From the NCBI RefSeq assembly GCF_027214005.1, contig NZ_JAPWGY010000002.1, positions 859,772 through 923,771 on the forward strand: DNA of 64,000 bases, given 5' to 3'. This DNA comes from Kiloniella laminariae. GTDB taxonomy: Bacteria > Pseudomonadota > Alphaproteobacteria > Kiloniellales > Kiloniellaceae. This document shows positions 36,046-44,602 of the stretch, piece after piece; position 1 is the first letter of the stretch; each line of letters opens with the position of its first letter. Under the pieces are notes generated by a model. That model had not been told where the DNA came from, did no database searches, and saw only the letters and a program-made list of their open reading frames with translations. Both the position numbers and the translations under genes were made by a program.

Positions 36046-36960
36046 ACCAGTCGGACCGTCCATCTCTCTGACAAGCCCCTGGAGTTCTCCCAGACTGTCA
36101 GGGGCCATATAGCGTTCCAAAATCCGGAGCCCATTCGCCTCTCTCGAAGGGACCATACCTCTGTTAACAGCTTTTCTACTCATCAGAAGCGATCTGTATC
36201 CCTGCTCTCGCACGATCCTCTCTGTCGATGAATTGATATCCCGGCCTCCACCGAACGGCGCTGCAAAGCTTTCACTGAGATTTAAACCACTCACCTCAAG
36301 CCAATCACGACAAAGCAGGATCTCGTCATGTTGCTGTCCCTCAGACAGGGATGACAGGACATAATGTGAATGACTGTGATTACCGTAACTCACAAGCGGA
36401 TGATCAAGCAGCTCCTTGCGCGAGGCGATAGCCTTAAGTAAAAGATTGAAAGCCTTGGTCGAAGGCCTCGCGGCAAAAAAACGGTTCAGGGCCAGATCAA
36501 CCAGAGAGCTGTTCAATTCAGGTTTCTTGCTGGCGCGATAGAATTGTTCCGGAAGAATTGCTGCTATTTCCGGTTCGCTCTGGCAAAAGTCGAGAAAATC
36601 GGCAACCAATCCACAATTGATCAGATATCTGATCTTGTCACGCCAGAACCCCCTGCCCTCAATCAATGCGCTGTTCACATAAACGCAAGATGGTATTCCT
36701 TCATCAATTAACCAGGGAAGTGCATTGGAGAAAATCGAACTATAGGCATCGTCAAAGGTAATCGCAGCCTTTCCAGCCAGATCAGAGCCTGAGCTAATCT
36801 CATCCACGGTAACCAGATCAAAATTCTCGCGAAGCCACCGCACCTGCGCCTGAAAGACCAGGGGAGAAACATTGTGTAGCCCTTTTTCCATTCCTTCAGG
36901 AACGCGTTCAAAGGTACCGTGATAGAGCAGGATATGACAGTTATTCAGAACAAGTGACAC
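36031..36960 (-). CDS. Polysaccharide deacetylase family protein (CE4-like)
   Basis: A 309-residue protein with ILLYHGT at the N-terminus, the NodB motif 1 AAITFDDAYSSIF (the Asp pair) and motif 2 NHSHSHYVLSSL (metal histidines). It lacks a signal peptide, as in cytoplasmic or lipid-linked glycan deacetylases. The likely substrate is an N-acetyl sugar in LPS or exopolysaccharide, inferred from the waaA/GT4 neighbours. It is convergent with waaA, overlapping 15 bases. Confidence 0.85.
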   Translation of the reverse strand: MSLVLNNCHILLYHGTFERVPEGMEKGLHNVSPLVFQAQVRWLRENFDLVTVDEISSGSDLAGKAAITFDDAYSSIFSNALPWLIDEGIPSCVYVNSALIEGRGFWRDKIRYLINCGLVADFLDFCQSEPEIAAILPEQFYRASKKPELNSSLVDLALNRFFAARPSTKAFNLLLKAIASRKELLDHPLVSYGNHSHSHYVLSSLSEGQQHDEILLCRDWLEVSGLNLSESFAAPFGGGRDINSSTERIVREQGYRSLLMSRKAVNRGMVPSREANGLRILERYMAPDSLGELQGLVREMDGPTGSGAW

Positions 36961-37015
36961 TCAGCTTTTCCATAGCCATGGCCAGATAACAGCAGGGGCA
37001 AGCGACCTCGCGGGT

Positions 37016-37462
37016 TTATTCACCGTAAGCACTGACTTCTACCCGACGATCCTGGGCCTGGTCCTCTGTGTCGCTCCAGAAGCTTGCACTGCCATAGGCT
37101 TCTCCCCGAAAAACAGTTTCAATCCGTTTTTTTGCAATGCCTTTTTTCGCCAGATAGCTTTTGACACTTTCGGCGCGTTTTAACGAAAGCTTTTCGTTTG
37201 CAACAGGGTTTCCCTGTTTGTCGGCCTGGCCAACAGCACATATTTTTAGCGAAGGATGCCCGTCAATAACTTCAAACAATTGATCCAGTTGCTGTTTCGC
37301 ATCCGCGGAAAGACCAGATTTCCCCACTTCGAAATACACAACTTTTTTGACCAATGCTGCTTTGTCTACGGGTTGAGAACAGTCAACCGGGCTCGCAAAA
37401 GCCGGAAGACCAAAAAGAAACGAACCCGTTGCCGTGATCAGCATCCCTGTTCTTATCTTCAT
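37016..37462 (-). CDS. Small OmpA-domain protein, exported
   Basis: A 148-residue protein: a signal peptide (MKIRTGMLITATGSFLFGLPAFA) then an OmpA C-like domain with VVYFEVGKSGLSADAKQQLDQL, VGQADKQGNPVANEKLSLKRAESVKSYL and QDRRVEVSAYGE. Such domains bind peptidoglycan diaminopimelate. There is no beta-barrel or lipobox; the mature protein (about 125 residues) would be a free periplasmic OmpA domain. It lies between the deacetylase and dusA, on the same strand. Confidence 0.87.
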   Translation of the reverse strand: MKIRTGMLITATGSFLFGLPAFASPVDCSQPVDKAALVKKVVYFEVGKSGLSADAKQQLDQLFEVIDGHPSLKICAVGQADKQGNPVANEKLSLKRAESVKSYLAKKGIAKKRIETVFRGEAYGSASFWSDTEDQAQDRRVEVSAYGE

Positions 37463-37500
37463 TTACGTCTCCTGCTTTAATTCAGATACACTTGAAGCAG

Positions 37501-38535
37501 TTAAGCTACCTGACGCGCTTCCCCAGCACCAAGAAAATCGGCATAGGCATTCCTGATGACCTGTTCCGTTGCGCCTGGCTTGAAAGCATTCTGGCTCAGG
37601 CTTCGTCTCCACGCTCTTGCCCCCGGCAAACCGTTAAACAGGCCAAGCACATGTCGTGTTATGGACTTTACAGGAACGCCTTCCGCAACCTGTCTGGCCG
37701 CATAATCAGTCAACTCTGATACGATTTCCTCGCGCGTTTTGACAGCTCCCTCACCATAAAAACGTCGATCAACTTCAGCCAAAACATAGGGATTCTGATA
37801 AGCTTCCCGGCCAATCATAACCCCATCTACCTGTGTCATATGACTTTCAGCAGCATCCAGATCCTGAACACCCCCGTTCAGAATAATTTCCAGTTCAGGA
37901 AAATCCTGTTTGATCTGGTAAACAACATCGTATCGTAACGGAGGAATTTCCCGGTTCTGTTTTGGGCTCAGTCCCTCGAGCCAGGCCTTCCGGGCGTGAA
38001 CAATCAGGGTTTTGCAGCCAGCTTTATCAAGCGTACCGACAAAACTGTGTAAAAACTCATAGCTGTCCTGGTCGTCAATTCCAATGCGAGTTTTTACCGT
38101 TGCTGGCAGTCCGGACTGCCGCATGGCCGCCACACTCTCGGCAACCAGTTCGGGCTCCGCCATCAAACAGGCACCAAAACGTCCCTTCTGCACCCGATCG
38201 CTGGGGCAGCCGACGTTGAGGTTAACCTCATCATAACCATAGTCTGCTGCCATGCCTGCACAAACTGCAATGGCTTCCGGGTCACTCCCCCCCAGCTGAA
38301 GGGCGACTGGATGCTCCTGTTCATCAAATCGCAGGAACCTCTCTGGATCCTTGCCATGAAGCAAAGCGCCAGTGGTTATCATTTCGGTATAGAGCACGGT
38401 ATGGCGGCTGATCATGCGGAGGAACGAACGCTCATGGCGATCAGTCCAATCAAGCATTGGTGCCACACATACTTTCCTGTTCAGATCACCTTGATACAAA
38501 ACCAAATCGCCTCTTCTTCCAACCGGTATTTCCAA
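37501..38535 (-). CDS. dusA: tRNA-dihydrouridine(20/20a) synthase
   Basis: The 344-residue flavoprotein reduces uridine 20/20a in the tRNA D-loop with NADPH and FMN. DusA-specific features are CVAPMLDWTDRH, YTEMITTGALLHG, VNLNVGCPSDRVQKGRFGACLM with the catalytic Cys, HARKAWLEGLSPKQNREIPPL and ILNGGVQ. The annotated TTG start (38535) has no good ribosome site; a TTG ten codons later is preceded by GAAGAGG and may be used instead. It is 38 bases downstream of ompA's start on the minus strand, read toward ompA. Confidence 0.92.
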   Translation of the reverse strand: MEIPVGRRGDLVLYQGDLNRKVCVAPMLDWTDRHERSFLRMISRHTVLYTEMITTGALLHGKDPERFLRFDEQEHPVALQLGGSDPEAIAVCAGMAADYGYDEVNLNVGCPSDRVQKGRFGACLMAEPELVAESVAAMRQSGLPATVKTRIGIDDQDSYEFLHSFVGTLDKAGCKTLIVHARKAWLEGLSPKQNREIPPLRYDVVYQIKQDFPELEIILNGGVQDLDAAESHMTQVDGVMIGREAYQNPYVLAEVDRRFYGEGAVKTREEIVSELTDYAARQVAEGVPVKSITRHVLGLFNGLPGARAWRRSLSQNAFKPGATEQVIRNAYADFLGAGEARQVA

Positions 38536-38557
38536 TCTCGGGTTCAGATATAGTAAT

Positions 38558-39589
38558 TCATTTCCGCGACACCCGGCAATTCTGATGAGCCGTGGCCTGA
38601 TCCCTCGTTACACTTGGGCTTTGCCCAAAAGTCTCGCGGTAGGCAATAGCGAACCTGCCCAGATGGGTAAAGCCCAAACCATAGGCAATTTCTGACACAG
38701 ACGTACCTTTTTCTGTCTTCATTAATTCACAATGCGCGAGGTTCAGACGCAATCGGCGGAGATATTGCAGAGGGCTACATCCAAAATTGTGTTGAAAAGC
38801 AAGCTGCAAACAACGCCCGCTCACCCCTGCGGCTGCCGAAATATCAGCAACGGTTATCCCGTCACTCAGATTATCATGAATATAATCCTGAGCCCGACGC
38901 AGATATCGCGGTATGGCTTCGTGGCGAATATCATTCCAAAAATGACTGATGTTGCTCGGCTGGCTCGAAAGAAAATCTGTCAAAAGCTCTTCTTCAACCA
39001 GCATTTGGCCGAGGGATTGTGATTTCCCAAACAGATACCCCTGTTCGGCAGCCTGGACACAGGTTACCAATTTTTTTATCCAGGCCATCGTTTTTGGTTG
39101 ATCAAACGAAATTGTTGACTGGAAAACCAGTGGCACGTTGATGGATTGTCCGAGCATTTTTTCCGCAGCATCATGAAGACTTCTCCGGTCAATGCGGACG
39201 AGAATCTTTTCACACCCCGTAAACCAGCGCATTTTGGTATATCGCGTGGGATTGAGCACCGATCCTGTTTCCTGCTGCGTCCAGACTGTCTCGGCACCGT
39301 TGGACACTTCGGCCTGGCCTTTAATCGGCAGCTGAATAAGATAAAAAGCCCCGAGCTCTCCCGGTTCTATTTCAACCGTCGCGCCATAACGCAGATAATT
39401 GAGGGAAAGGGTGTGACCAGAAACGTGGTTATAACAGGCGTCAAAGTGGTCTGTTGCGGTCACGCGATCAAGCCTGTGACCACAAAACTTGCTGGCAACA
39501 AATCCTCGCGCCGTCTCAAGTTCATCGGTTTGAAACAACCTGTGAGAGGCCAGAGGTTCACCAGAGAGAGATGACCACAGGGTACCCAT
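38558..39589 (-). CDS. AraC-family transcriptional regulator
   Basis: A 343-residue protein with an N-terminal AraC_binding_2-like domain (about 1-190; YLIQLPIKGQAEV, VLNPTRYTKMRW) and a C-terminal pair of helix-turn-helix motifs: ITVADISAAAGVSGRCLQLAFQHNFGCSPLQYLRRLRL and TSVSEIAYGLGFTHLGRFAIAYRETFGQSPS. It is divergent from the cupin-monooxygenase unit, and an inverted/direct repeat lies between, suggesting it controls that operon. The inducer is unknown. Confidence 0.88.
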   Translation of the reverse strand: MGTLWSSLSGEPLASHRLFQTDELETARGFVASKFCGHRLDRVTATDHFDACYNHVSGHTLSLNYLRYGATVEIEPGELGAFYLIQLPIKGQAEVSNGAETVWTQQETGSVLNPTRYTKMRWFTGCEKILVRIDRRSLHDAAEKMLGQSINVPLVFQSTISFDQPKTMAWIKKLVTCVQAAEQGYLFGKSQSLGQMLVEEELLTDFLSSQPSNISHFWNDIRHEAIPRYLRRAQDYIHDNLSDGITVADISAAAGVSGRCLQLAFQHNFGCSPLQYLRRLRLNLAHCELMKTEKGTSVSEIAYGLGFTHLGRFAIAYRETFGQSPSVTRDQATAHQNCRVSRK

Positions 39590-39601
39590 TCCCTATTCTA
39601 G

Positions 39602-39631
39602 AAAGCATTTTAAAGTTAAAGCAAATGCTTT
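39602..39631. promoter_or_regulatory. Inverted repeat AAAGCATTT-N12-AAATGCTTT, candidate AraC operator
   Basis: Two 9-bp arms (39602-39610, 39623-39631) are perfect inverted copies; AAAGCA also recurs directly 16 bases apart (39602, 39618). It lies between the divergent AraC gene and the cupin gene, 13 bases from the AraC start. Confidence 0.45.
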
Positions 39632-39730
39632 TGGTGGGGCTCTCGTCATTATTTTTCGTTTTTTGGACAAAGATGCACCCACCCAAGGATTAGGCTCAGC
39701 CCATAACAAAAAACACACAGGGAGTTAACA

Positions 39731-40177
39731 ATGTCATTTACCATGGGTATTACCCCCAAAGCTGACGGTTTGGAAGGCGTCTCCTGGAACGTTGTCGGCC
39801 AGACCTACACCCCAAAACTTCACAGCGACAATGCCTTTATCTGGCATGCCACCATTCCTGCGGAAACTTTTGTCCCTCCTCATATCCACCCGACACAGGA
39901 TGAATGGATTATCGTACTTGATGGCCAACTCGAGGTCGAATTTGGCCCAGATCTGTTCAAGGCTGGTCCCGGGGATACTGTCCGGATGCCCAAAGGAATC
40001 GCACACGGTATTTTCAACCGTTCGGGCGCAGAGGCAAACTGTGTATTTGGTGTTGCTCCTTCCCGAAAACTCTATGACCTGTTTGTCGTTCTTGATGGTG
40101 TCACTGATCCAGCAGAACTGGTGCGGCTTTCGGCACTCCATGAAGTTGACTTTCTCCCCCCTCCCGACACAGAGTGA
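39731..40177 (+). CDS. Cupin-domain protein
   Basis: A 148-residue single cupin: PAETFVPPHIHPTQDEWIIVLDGQLEVEFG with the metal-binding His-X-His-X3-Glu type motif, and GDTVRMPKGIAHGIFNRSG with the second His. Small cupins of this kind may be dioxygenases, isomerases or sensors; the reaction is unknown. A good GGGAG ribosome site precedes the ATG. The monooxygenase gene follows 9 bases later, so they are probably co-translated. Confidence 0.83.
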   Translation: MSFTMGITPKADGLEGVSWNVVGQTYTPKLHSDNAFIWHATIPAETFVPPHIHPTQDEWIIVLDGQLEVEFGPDLFKAGPGDTVRMPKGIAHGIFNRSGAEANCVFGVAPSRKLYDLFVVLDGVTDPAELVRLSALHEVDFLPPPDTE

Positions 40178-40186
40178 GGGCATGAG

Positions 40187-41674
40187 ATGATAAAACGCAA
40201 AACGGTCGCCATCATCGGTGGCGGTATAAGCGGTCTTGCCGCTGCCAAGGCTTTTGATGGAAAAGGCCACCGGGTCATTGGCTTCGAACGCAGTCACGAT
40301 TTTGGCGGTGTATGGGAACTGTCCCGTTCCTACCCCGATGTGCAAACCCAGTCTCCCAAAGATCTTTACTGCTTCACCGATCACCCGATGCCGGACGACT
40401 ACCCGGAATGGCCGAAAGGCCCGCAGGTGCATGCCTATCTGCATTCCTATGCCGACAAACACAAACTGGCCCGACTGTTTCATCTCGACACAAACATTGC
40501 TTCAATGGACCGTCGCTCAGACGGCCAACCGGGCTGGGAACTGACGCTTGAACAGGCAGGGAAAACCCGAACTGAGACATTTGATTTTGTCGCCATCTGC
40601 ACCGGTCAGTTCTCGGAGAAAAACATTCTCACGCATCCGGGACAGGAGGCTTTTACCGCGCAGGGCGGACAGGTTATCCATTCTTCTGAATACACCGACC
40701 CCGCCATGGTTCGCGGAAAACGTGTTGTCGTCCTTGGCGGTTCCAAGTCAGCTACGGACATTGTTGTGAACGCGGCAAAGAACGGGGCACAATCCGTAAC
40801 CTTTGTTTACCGGGAACCAGTCTGGCGCTTGCCCTATTTTCTCGGCGGGATCAACTTCAAACGCCTGTTGTTTATGCGCGCGCAGGAATGTCAGTTCAAT
40901 GGCTGGAACCGGGGACTGCTCGGCAAAACTCTCGGCATACTTCTCAAGCCGTTGATCTGGGCCAATTTTCGTGGTCTGGAAACACTGATGAAGCTCCAGC
41001 TTGGCCTCAAAAAATGGAACATGATACCGGATGTCCCAATCGAAAAATCTGTTTCCTGTTCCATCCCCATTGTTACACCCGGACTGTTTGAGAGCTTCGA
41101 GAACGGGACCGTTATCCCGGTGCAAGGAACTTTCGAGCGTTACCAAGAGGATCAGGTCATCCTGTCAAACGGACAGGCTATCGGCTGTGATATCGCGATT
41201 TCGGCTGTGGGGTGGAAGCTGGGCTTGCCCTATCTGGCGCAACAGTATCAGGACAAACTGATCGATCCCGACGGACAATACAGGACTTTTCGTCTGTCGG
41301 TAAATCCCGATTTGCCTGATATGGGGTTTGTCGGTTTCAACTCGAGTTTCTGTACTGTTCTCTCAGCTGAGATGATCGCCAACTGGCTTGTGCGCTATGC
41401 CGACGGTCAATTACAGCAACAGCCATCAGACAGCGAGATGCGCGAGAATATAGAACTGATGCTCGACTGGCGCCGCAACGAACGACCGGCTGCACAGGTC
41501 TATGGCGGACTTTGTTCAGCCCCCTTCCACTATCGACATTTCGATGAATTGCTCAGGGATATGGGGGCAAAAAAGACCCGACGGAACAATCTTCTCGCAG
41601 AACAATTCTCCTATCCTGCTGCCTGGGCCTACGGTGAATTTCTCGCTTCGGCGCCTCAATACCGAACTGAATAA
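40187..41674 (+). CDS. Flavin-containing monooxygenase / Baeyer-Villiger-like
   Basis: This 495-residue protein has an FAD motif VAIIGGGISGLAAAKAF, an FMO-type GGQVIHSSEY, and an NADPH motif VVVLGGSKSATDIVVNAA. The first residue of the classic F-x-G-x3-H-x3-Y motif is not Phe. Family members oxygenate S, N or ketone substrates with NADPH and O2. Coupled to the cupin and governed presumably by the AraC protein. The substrate is not evident. There is no separate hydrolase to suggest an ester product. Confidence 0.83.
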   Translation: MIKRKTVAIIGGGISGLAAAKAFDGKGHRVIGFERSHDFGGVWELSRSYPDVQTQSPKDLYCFTDHPMPDDYPEWPKGPQVHAYLHSYADKHKLARLFHLDTNIASMDRRSDGQPGWELTLEQAGKTRTETFDFVAICTGQFSEKNILTHPGQEAFTAQGGQVIHSSEYTDPAMVRGKRVVVLGGSKSATDIVVNAAKNGAQSVTFVYREPVWRLPYFLGGINFKRLLFMRAQECQFNGWNRGLLGKTLGILLKPLIWANFRGLETLMKLQLGLKKWNMIPDVPIEKSVSCSIPIVTPGLFESFENGTVIPVQGTFERYQEDQVILSNGQAIGCDIAISAVGWKLGLPYLAQQYQDKLIDPDGQYRTFRLSVNPDLPDMGFVGFNSSFCTVLSAEMIANWLVRYADGQLQQQPSDSEMRENIELMLDWRRNERPAAQVYGGLCSAPFHYRHFDELLRDMGAKKTRRNNLLAEQFSYPAAWAYGEFLASAPQYRTE

Positions 41675-41719
41675 GAGGCGGCTACGGGCAGGGAACGGCC
41701 CTAGCTTCAAACCTGACAA

Positions 41720-42679
41720 TCAACCTCCAAACCGCCCGGCATTATCTCCGGTCTCCTCGACCGTTGCTCCGTTTTCAACATCACAACCACTGTTTTTCAA
41801 GATCAGATCACGTAGCAACTGTCCGGCAGGACCAAGGTTTTCCTGCTGGGGGACAACCAATGTCAGCCAGAGCTTCCTCTGGCTGACATTCTCGATCTTG
41901 AGAGCAACCAGTTCACCAGAAGCGAGATCTTTCTCTATCTGATGCCGGGGCAGATGACAAAACCCCATGCCCTGATACAGGCAGGCCAGTGCAGCGCCCA
42001 TGTTATCAACGGTCCAGCGTTGTTCCGCCTTAAGCCAGCCCTTGTCACCAGAATGAATTTCCATGCGTTCGGAAATAACAATCTGCAGATGCCCCTCAAG
42101 GTCGCGCAAGCTGATTTCTCCACGCGTTCGCGCCAACTCATGGCTGCGGTGCACCACAATCAACAGTTCGACCTCCGTCACGGAAGTCCCCATATGCCCT
42201 TTCGGTACAAAGCTTGTGATGGCAAGATCGACTTCCTGCTTTTCTATCGCCGCCGTGGTCGCGCCGATCACCGTATCCCTGATCCGCAGACGACATCCCC
42301 GGCTGAGCGGGTAAAAAGCCTTCAAGGTGTTGAAGAGACAACTCGTGGGAAACAGACTCTCTACCGCCAACGATAATTCCGTCTCCCACCCCTGCGATAA
42401 CGAGACCGCTGTTCGTTGCAGCTCTTCAGCATTTTCAAGCAAGCGGGTGGAACGTCTGTAAAGAACTTCACCCTCTTCGGTCAGACGAACATTTTTCCCC
42501 TCAACCTGGAGCAACTGGACGTTCAGTAAATCCTGCATTTTTGCCACAGCATGATGCAGAGCCGAATGACTTTTGTTCAGTTCCCTGCCCGCTTGCGCAT
42601 AACCACCGTGACGGACAATTGCATGGAACACACGCCATTGCTCAAGTGTGACAGGAGAAGCCACCTTCAATCTTTCCAT
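41720..42679 (-). CDS. LysR-family transcriptional regulator
   Basis: A 319-residue regulator with an N-terminal winged helix: LEQWRVFHAIVRHGGYAQAGRELNKSHSALHHAVAKMQDLLNVQLL, and a LysR substrate domain. The HTH recognition helix (SHSALHHAVAK) departs from the usual QSALSRQI pattern. It is divergent from azoR, over a short AT-rich spacer, so it probably regulates azoR and itself. The effector is unknown. Confidence 0.87.
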   Translation of the reverse strand: MERLKVASPVTLEQWRVFHAIVRHGGYAQAGRELNKSHSALHHAVAKMQDLLNVQLLQVEGKNVRLTEEGEVLYRRSTRLLENAEELQRTAVSLSQGWETELSLAVESLFPTSCLFNTLKAFYPLSRGCRLRIRDTVIGATTAAIEKQEVDLAITSFVPKGHMGTSVTEVELLIVVHRSHELARTRGEISLRDLEGHLQIVISERMEIHSGDKGWLKAEQRWTVDNMGAALACLYQGMGFCHLPRHQIEKDLASGELVALKIENVSQRKLWLTLVVPQQENLGPAGQLLRDLILKNSGCDVENGATVEETGDNAGRFGG

Positions 42680-42720
42680 TTAATAGACAGGTACATTCTA
42701 ATTATAACAATTTTATTTAT

Positions 42721-42735
42721 TTAAATAGACATTAA
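42721..42735. promoter_or_regulatory. TTAA-N7-TTAA motif in the lysR/azoR spacer
   Basis: TTAA at 42721-42724 and 42732-42735 flank ATAGACA. The octamer AATAGACA occurs again about 42 bases upstream. It fits the CtrA pattern but also lies where a LysR regulator should bind, and the spacer is very AT-rich. Confidence 0.3.
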
Positions 42736-42768
42736 ATCTTGTCGTATCGGATACGCAAGGAGAATCCC

Positions 42769-43377
42769 ATGAGCAATACTCTTTTGGTTATCAACTCAAG
42801 TCCTCTGGGTCAGGGTTCAAAATCCCGCCAGTTAACCGCCAGCTTTGCCAGTAAGTGGCAGGACAAAAACCCGCAAGGTAAAATCATCGAAAGAGATTTG
42901 ATCTCAACGGGTTTGAGCCATCTGGATGAAGCAACAATCGGTGCGTTTTTCACACCGGAAGATCAACGCAGCCCACAGCAGAAAGAGCTTGTTACGCTTT
43001 CGGATGCACTGGTAGCGGAGCTTTTCGAGGCAGACACCATTGTTTTAGGTGTGGCGATGCATAACTTTTCCATTCCCTCGTTGCTGAAGTCATATATTGA
43101 TCAGATCGCCCGGGCGGGAAAGACCTTTTCCTACACAGAAAATGGGCCAAAAGGACTGTTACAGGACAAGACGGCATATGTGCTCTCCGCAACTGGGGGC
43201 GATTACCGCGAAGGAAGCCCGGCCAGAGCAATGAACTTTATCGACCCCTATCTGACAACCGTTCTCGGCTTTCTCGGCATCACCGACGTACATTTTATCG
43301 CCGCCGCCAATGCTGCCAAAGGTGATGAGGGCCTGATCGCTGCCCAAAGTGATTTGCGAGAAGCAATCGCGGCCTGA
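42769..43377 (+). CDS. azoR: FMN-dependent NADH:quinone reductase / azoreductase
   Basis: A 202-residue flavodoxin-like enzyme: LLVINSSPLGQGSKSRQLTASF at the N-terminus (phosphate-binding Ser/Arg), VLGVAMHNFSIPSLLKSYIDQIARAGKTFSYTENGPKGLL and LSATGGDYREGSPA. Members reduce quinones and azo compounds by two electrons, protecting from electrophile stress. AAGGAG is 6 bases before the ATG. It is divergent from the LysR gene, and a terminator follows after about 100 bases. Confidence 0.9.
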   Translation: MSNTLLVINSSPLGQGSKSRQLTASFASKWQDKNPQGKIIERDLISTGLSHLDEATIGAFFTPEDQRSPQQKELVTLSDALVAELFEADTIVLGVAMHNFSIPSLLKSYIDQIARAGKTFSYTENGPKGLLQDKTAYVLSATGGDYREGSPARAMNFIDPYLTTVLGFLGITDVHFIAAANAAKGDEGLIAAQSDLREAIAA

Positions 43378-43477
43378 TCGACAACCCGGCCCAAGAAGAG
43401 AAATCCAGAGAACAGGAAAGCCAACAGATAAGACAATCCGGTTCTATCAAACTTTCCCCTGACATCCCTGCTGGCAT

Positions 43478-43509
43478 AAAAGACGCTTCCCCTTCGGAAG
43501 CGTCTTTTT
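43478..43509. terminator. azoR terminator
   Basis: A 13-bp stem (43478-43490 with 43496-43508) closes a CCTTC loop and is followed by T on the plus strand; the flanking A/T symmetry makes it usable on either strand. Confidence 0.85.
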
Positions 43510-43779
43510 GAGTCTGGATTACAGCCTGCCCAGACAACACCACTTCCACCCACACATGAAAAATTTTAGCAGTCCAATTCGCGAAAATAGTGACTTAAAA
43601 AGCAAAATACCCACAATATTTTCATAATACCCACTTATTTCCCACTTTTTTCTTGTTTGACTTTCTATTCGTTCGTATGATTTCAGCATAAATAAAAACG
43701 GCCCATAACGTTGGCCGACACAAACACCTGCATAAACAGTCGCCGTACAGGCGCCCAGACAAGAAAGAGGAAACCCGGC
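43510..43779. promoter_or_regulatory. AT-rich control region with phased CCCAC repeats before the HAD gene
   Basis: ATACCCAC at 43608-43615 and 43628-43635, and TTCCCAC at 43640-43646, place CCC 20 and then 11 bases apart on the same helix face. Downstream, TTGTTT (43655-43660) and TATGAT (43677-43682) form a possible promoter. No coding region is seen from 43378 to 43779. Confidence 0.35.
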
Positions 43780-44538
43780 ATGATCAAGGCCATCACCTTT
43801 GACCTGTGGGATACCATCGTCGATGACGATTCAGATGAACCCAAACGCGCCGCACAGGGCCTTCGCAGCAAAAGAGACGAGCGCCGTCACATTCTCTGGA
43901 CTGCCCTGAATGAAGTCGAGCCAATTGATCTCGCAACAGTGACACTGGCCTATGACGTCGCCGATGCCTCTTTCAACATTGTCTGGAAAGAACTCTTTAT
44001 CAACTGGACCGTTGATCAGCGTATCCGCGCTATACTGAACGGTTTGGGACGCCGCCTTCCAACTGACCTTTTCAACCGTGTTGTCAAAGATACAGGAGAT
44101 ATGGAGGTCAATATTCCACCAAACGCCATTGAAGGCGTCAAGGAAGCTCTGGCAGACCTGGCCAGTCGCTACAAGCTCTGCATAGTCTCCGATGCCATTG
44201 TTACCCCGGGAACCGGCCTGCGACGCATTCTGGAACAATACGATCTGAAACAATATTTCAGCGGCTTTGCTTTCTCTGATGAAGTTGGCCATTCCAAGCC
44301 CCATCGCAGCATGTTTGATTCCGCCGCGAGCCAACTTGGCGTCCAGGTCGAGGAAATGCTGCATATCGGTGATCGGGATCACAATGATATCAAGGGACCT
44401 CACGCGCTGGGCATGAAAGCCATCCTTTTCACAGCGACACGCGATGCCGACAAGGGGCACACCACAGCCGATGCGATTGTCGAACGCTATGCAGATCTTC
44501 CTGCTGCGATTGATCGTCTGGCCGCAGCCAGTAAATGA
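43780..44538 (+). CDS. HAD-superfamily hydrolase
   Basis: The 252-residue protein has HAD motif I in ITFDLWDTIVDDDSDEP (nucleophile Asp; acid/base Asp replaced in the D-L-W-D-T arrangement), motif II in LCIVSDAI, motif III lysine in GHSKPHRSMF and motif IV in LHIGDRDHNDIKGPHALGM. It is likely a small-molecule phosphatase. ATG 43780 with AGAGG upstream is chosen over a longer frame. It lies 64 bases before the amidotransferase gene on the same strand. Confidence 0.83.
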   Translation: MIKAITFDLWDTIVDDDSDEPKRAAQGLRSKRDERRHILWTALNEVEPIDLATVTLAYDVADASFNIVWKELFINWTVDQRIRAILNGLGRRLPTDLFNRVVKDTGDMEVNIPPNAIEGVKEALADLASRYKLCIVSDAIVTPGTGLRRILEQYDLKQYFSGFAFSDEVGHSKPHRSMFDSAASQLGVQVEEMLHIGDRDHNDIKGPHALGMKAILFTATRDADKGHTTADAIVERYADLPAAIDRLAAASK

Positions 44539-44602
44539 GCCCTGTAAAATAAGCCCTGTCACTGACGTTATAAACCGACGACCTCATTCGGAGAAAACCC
44601 CG

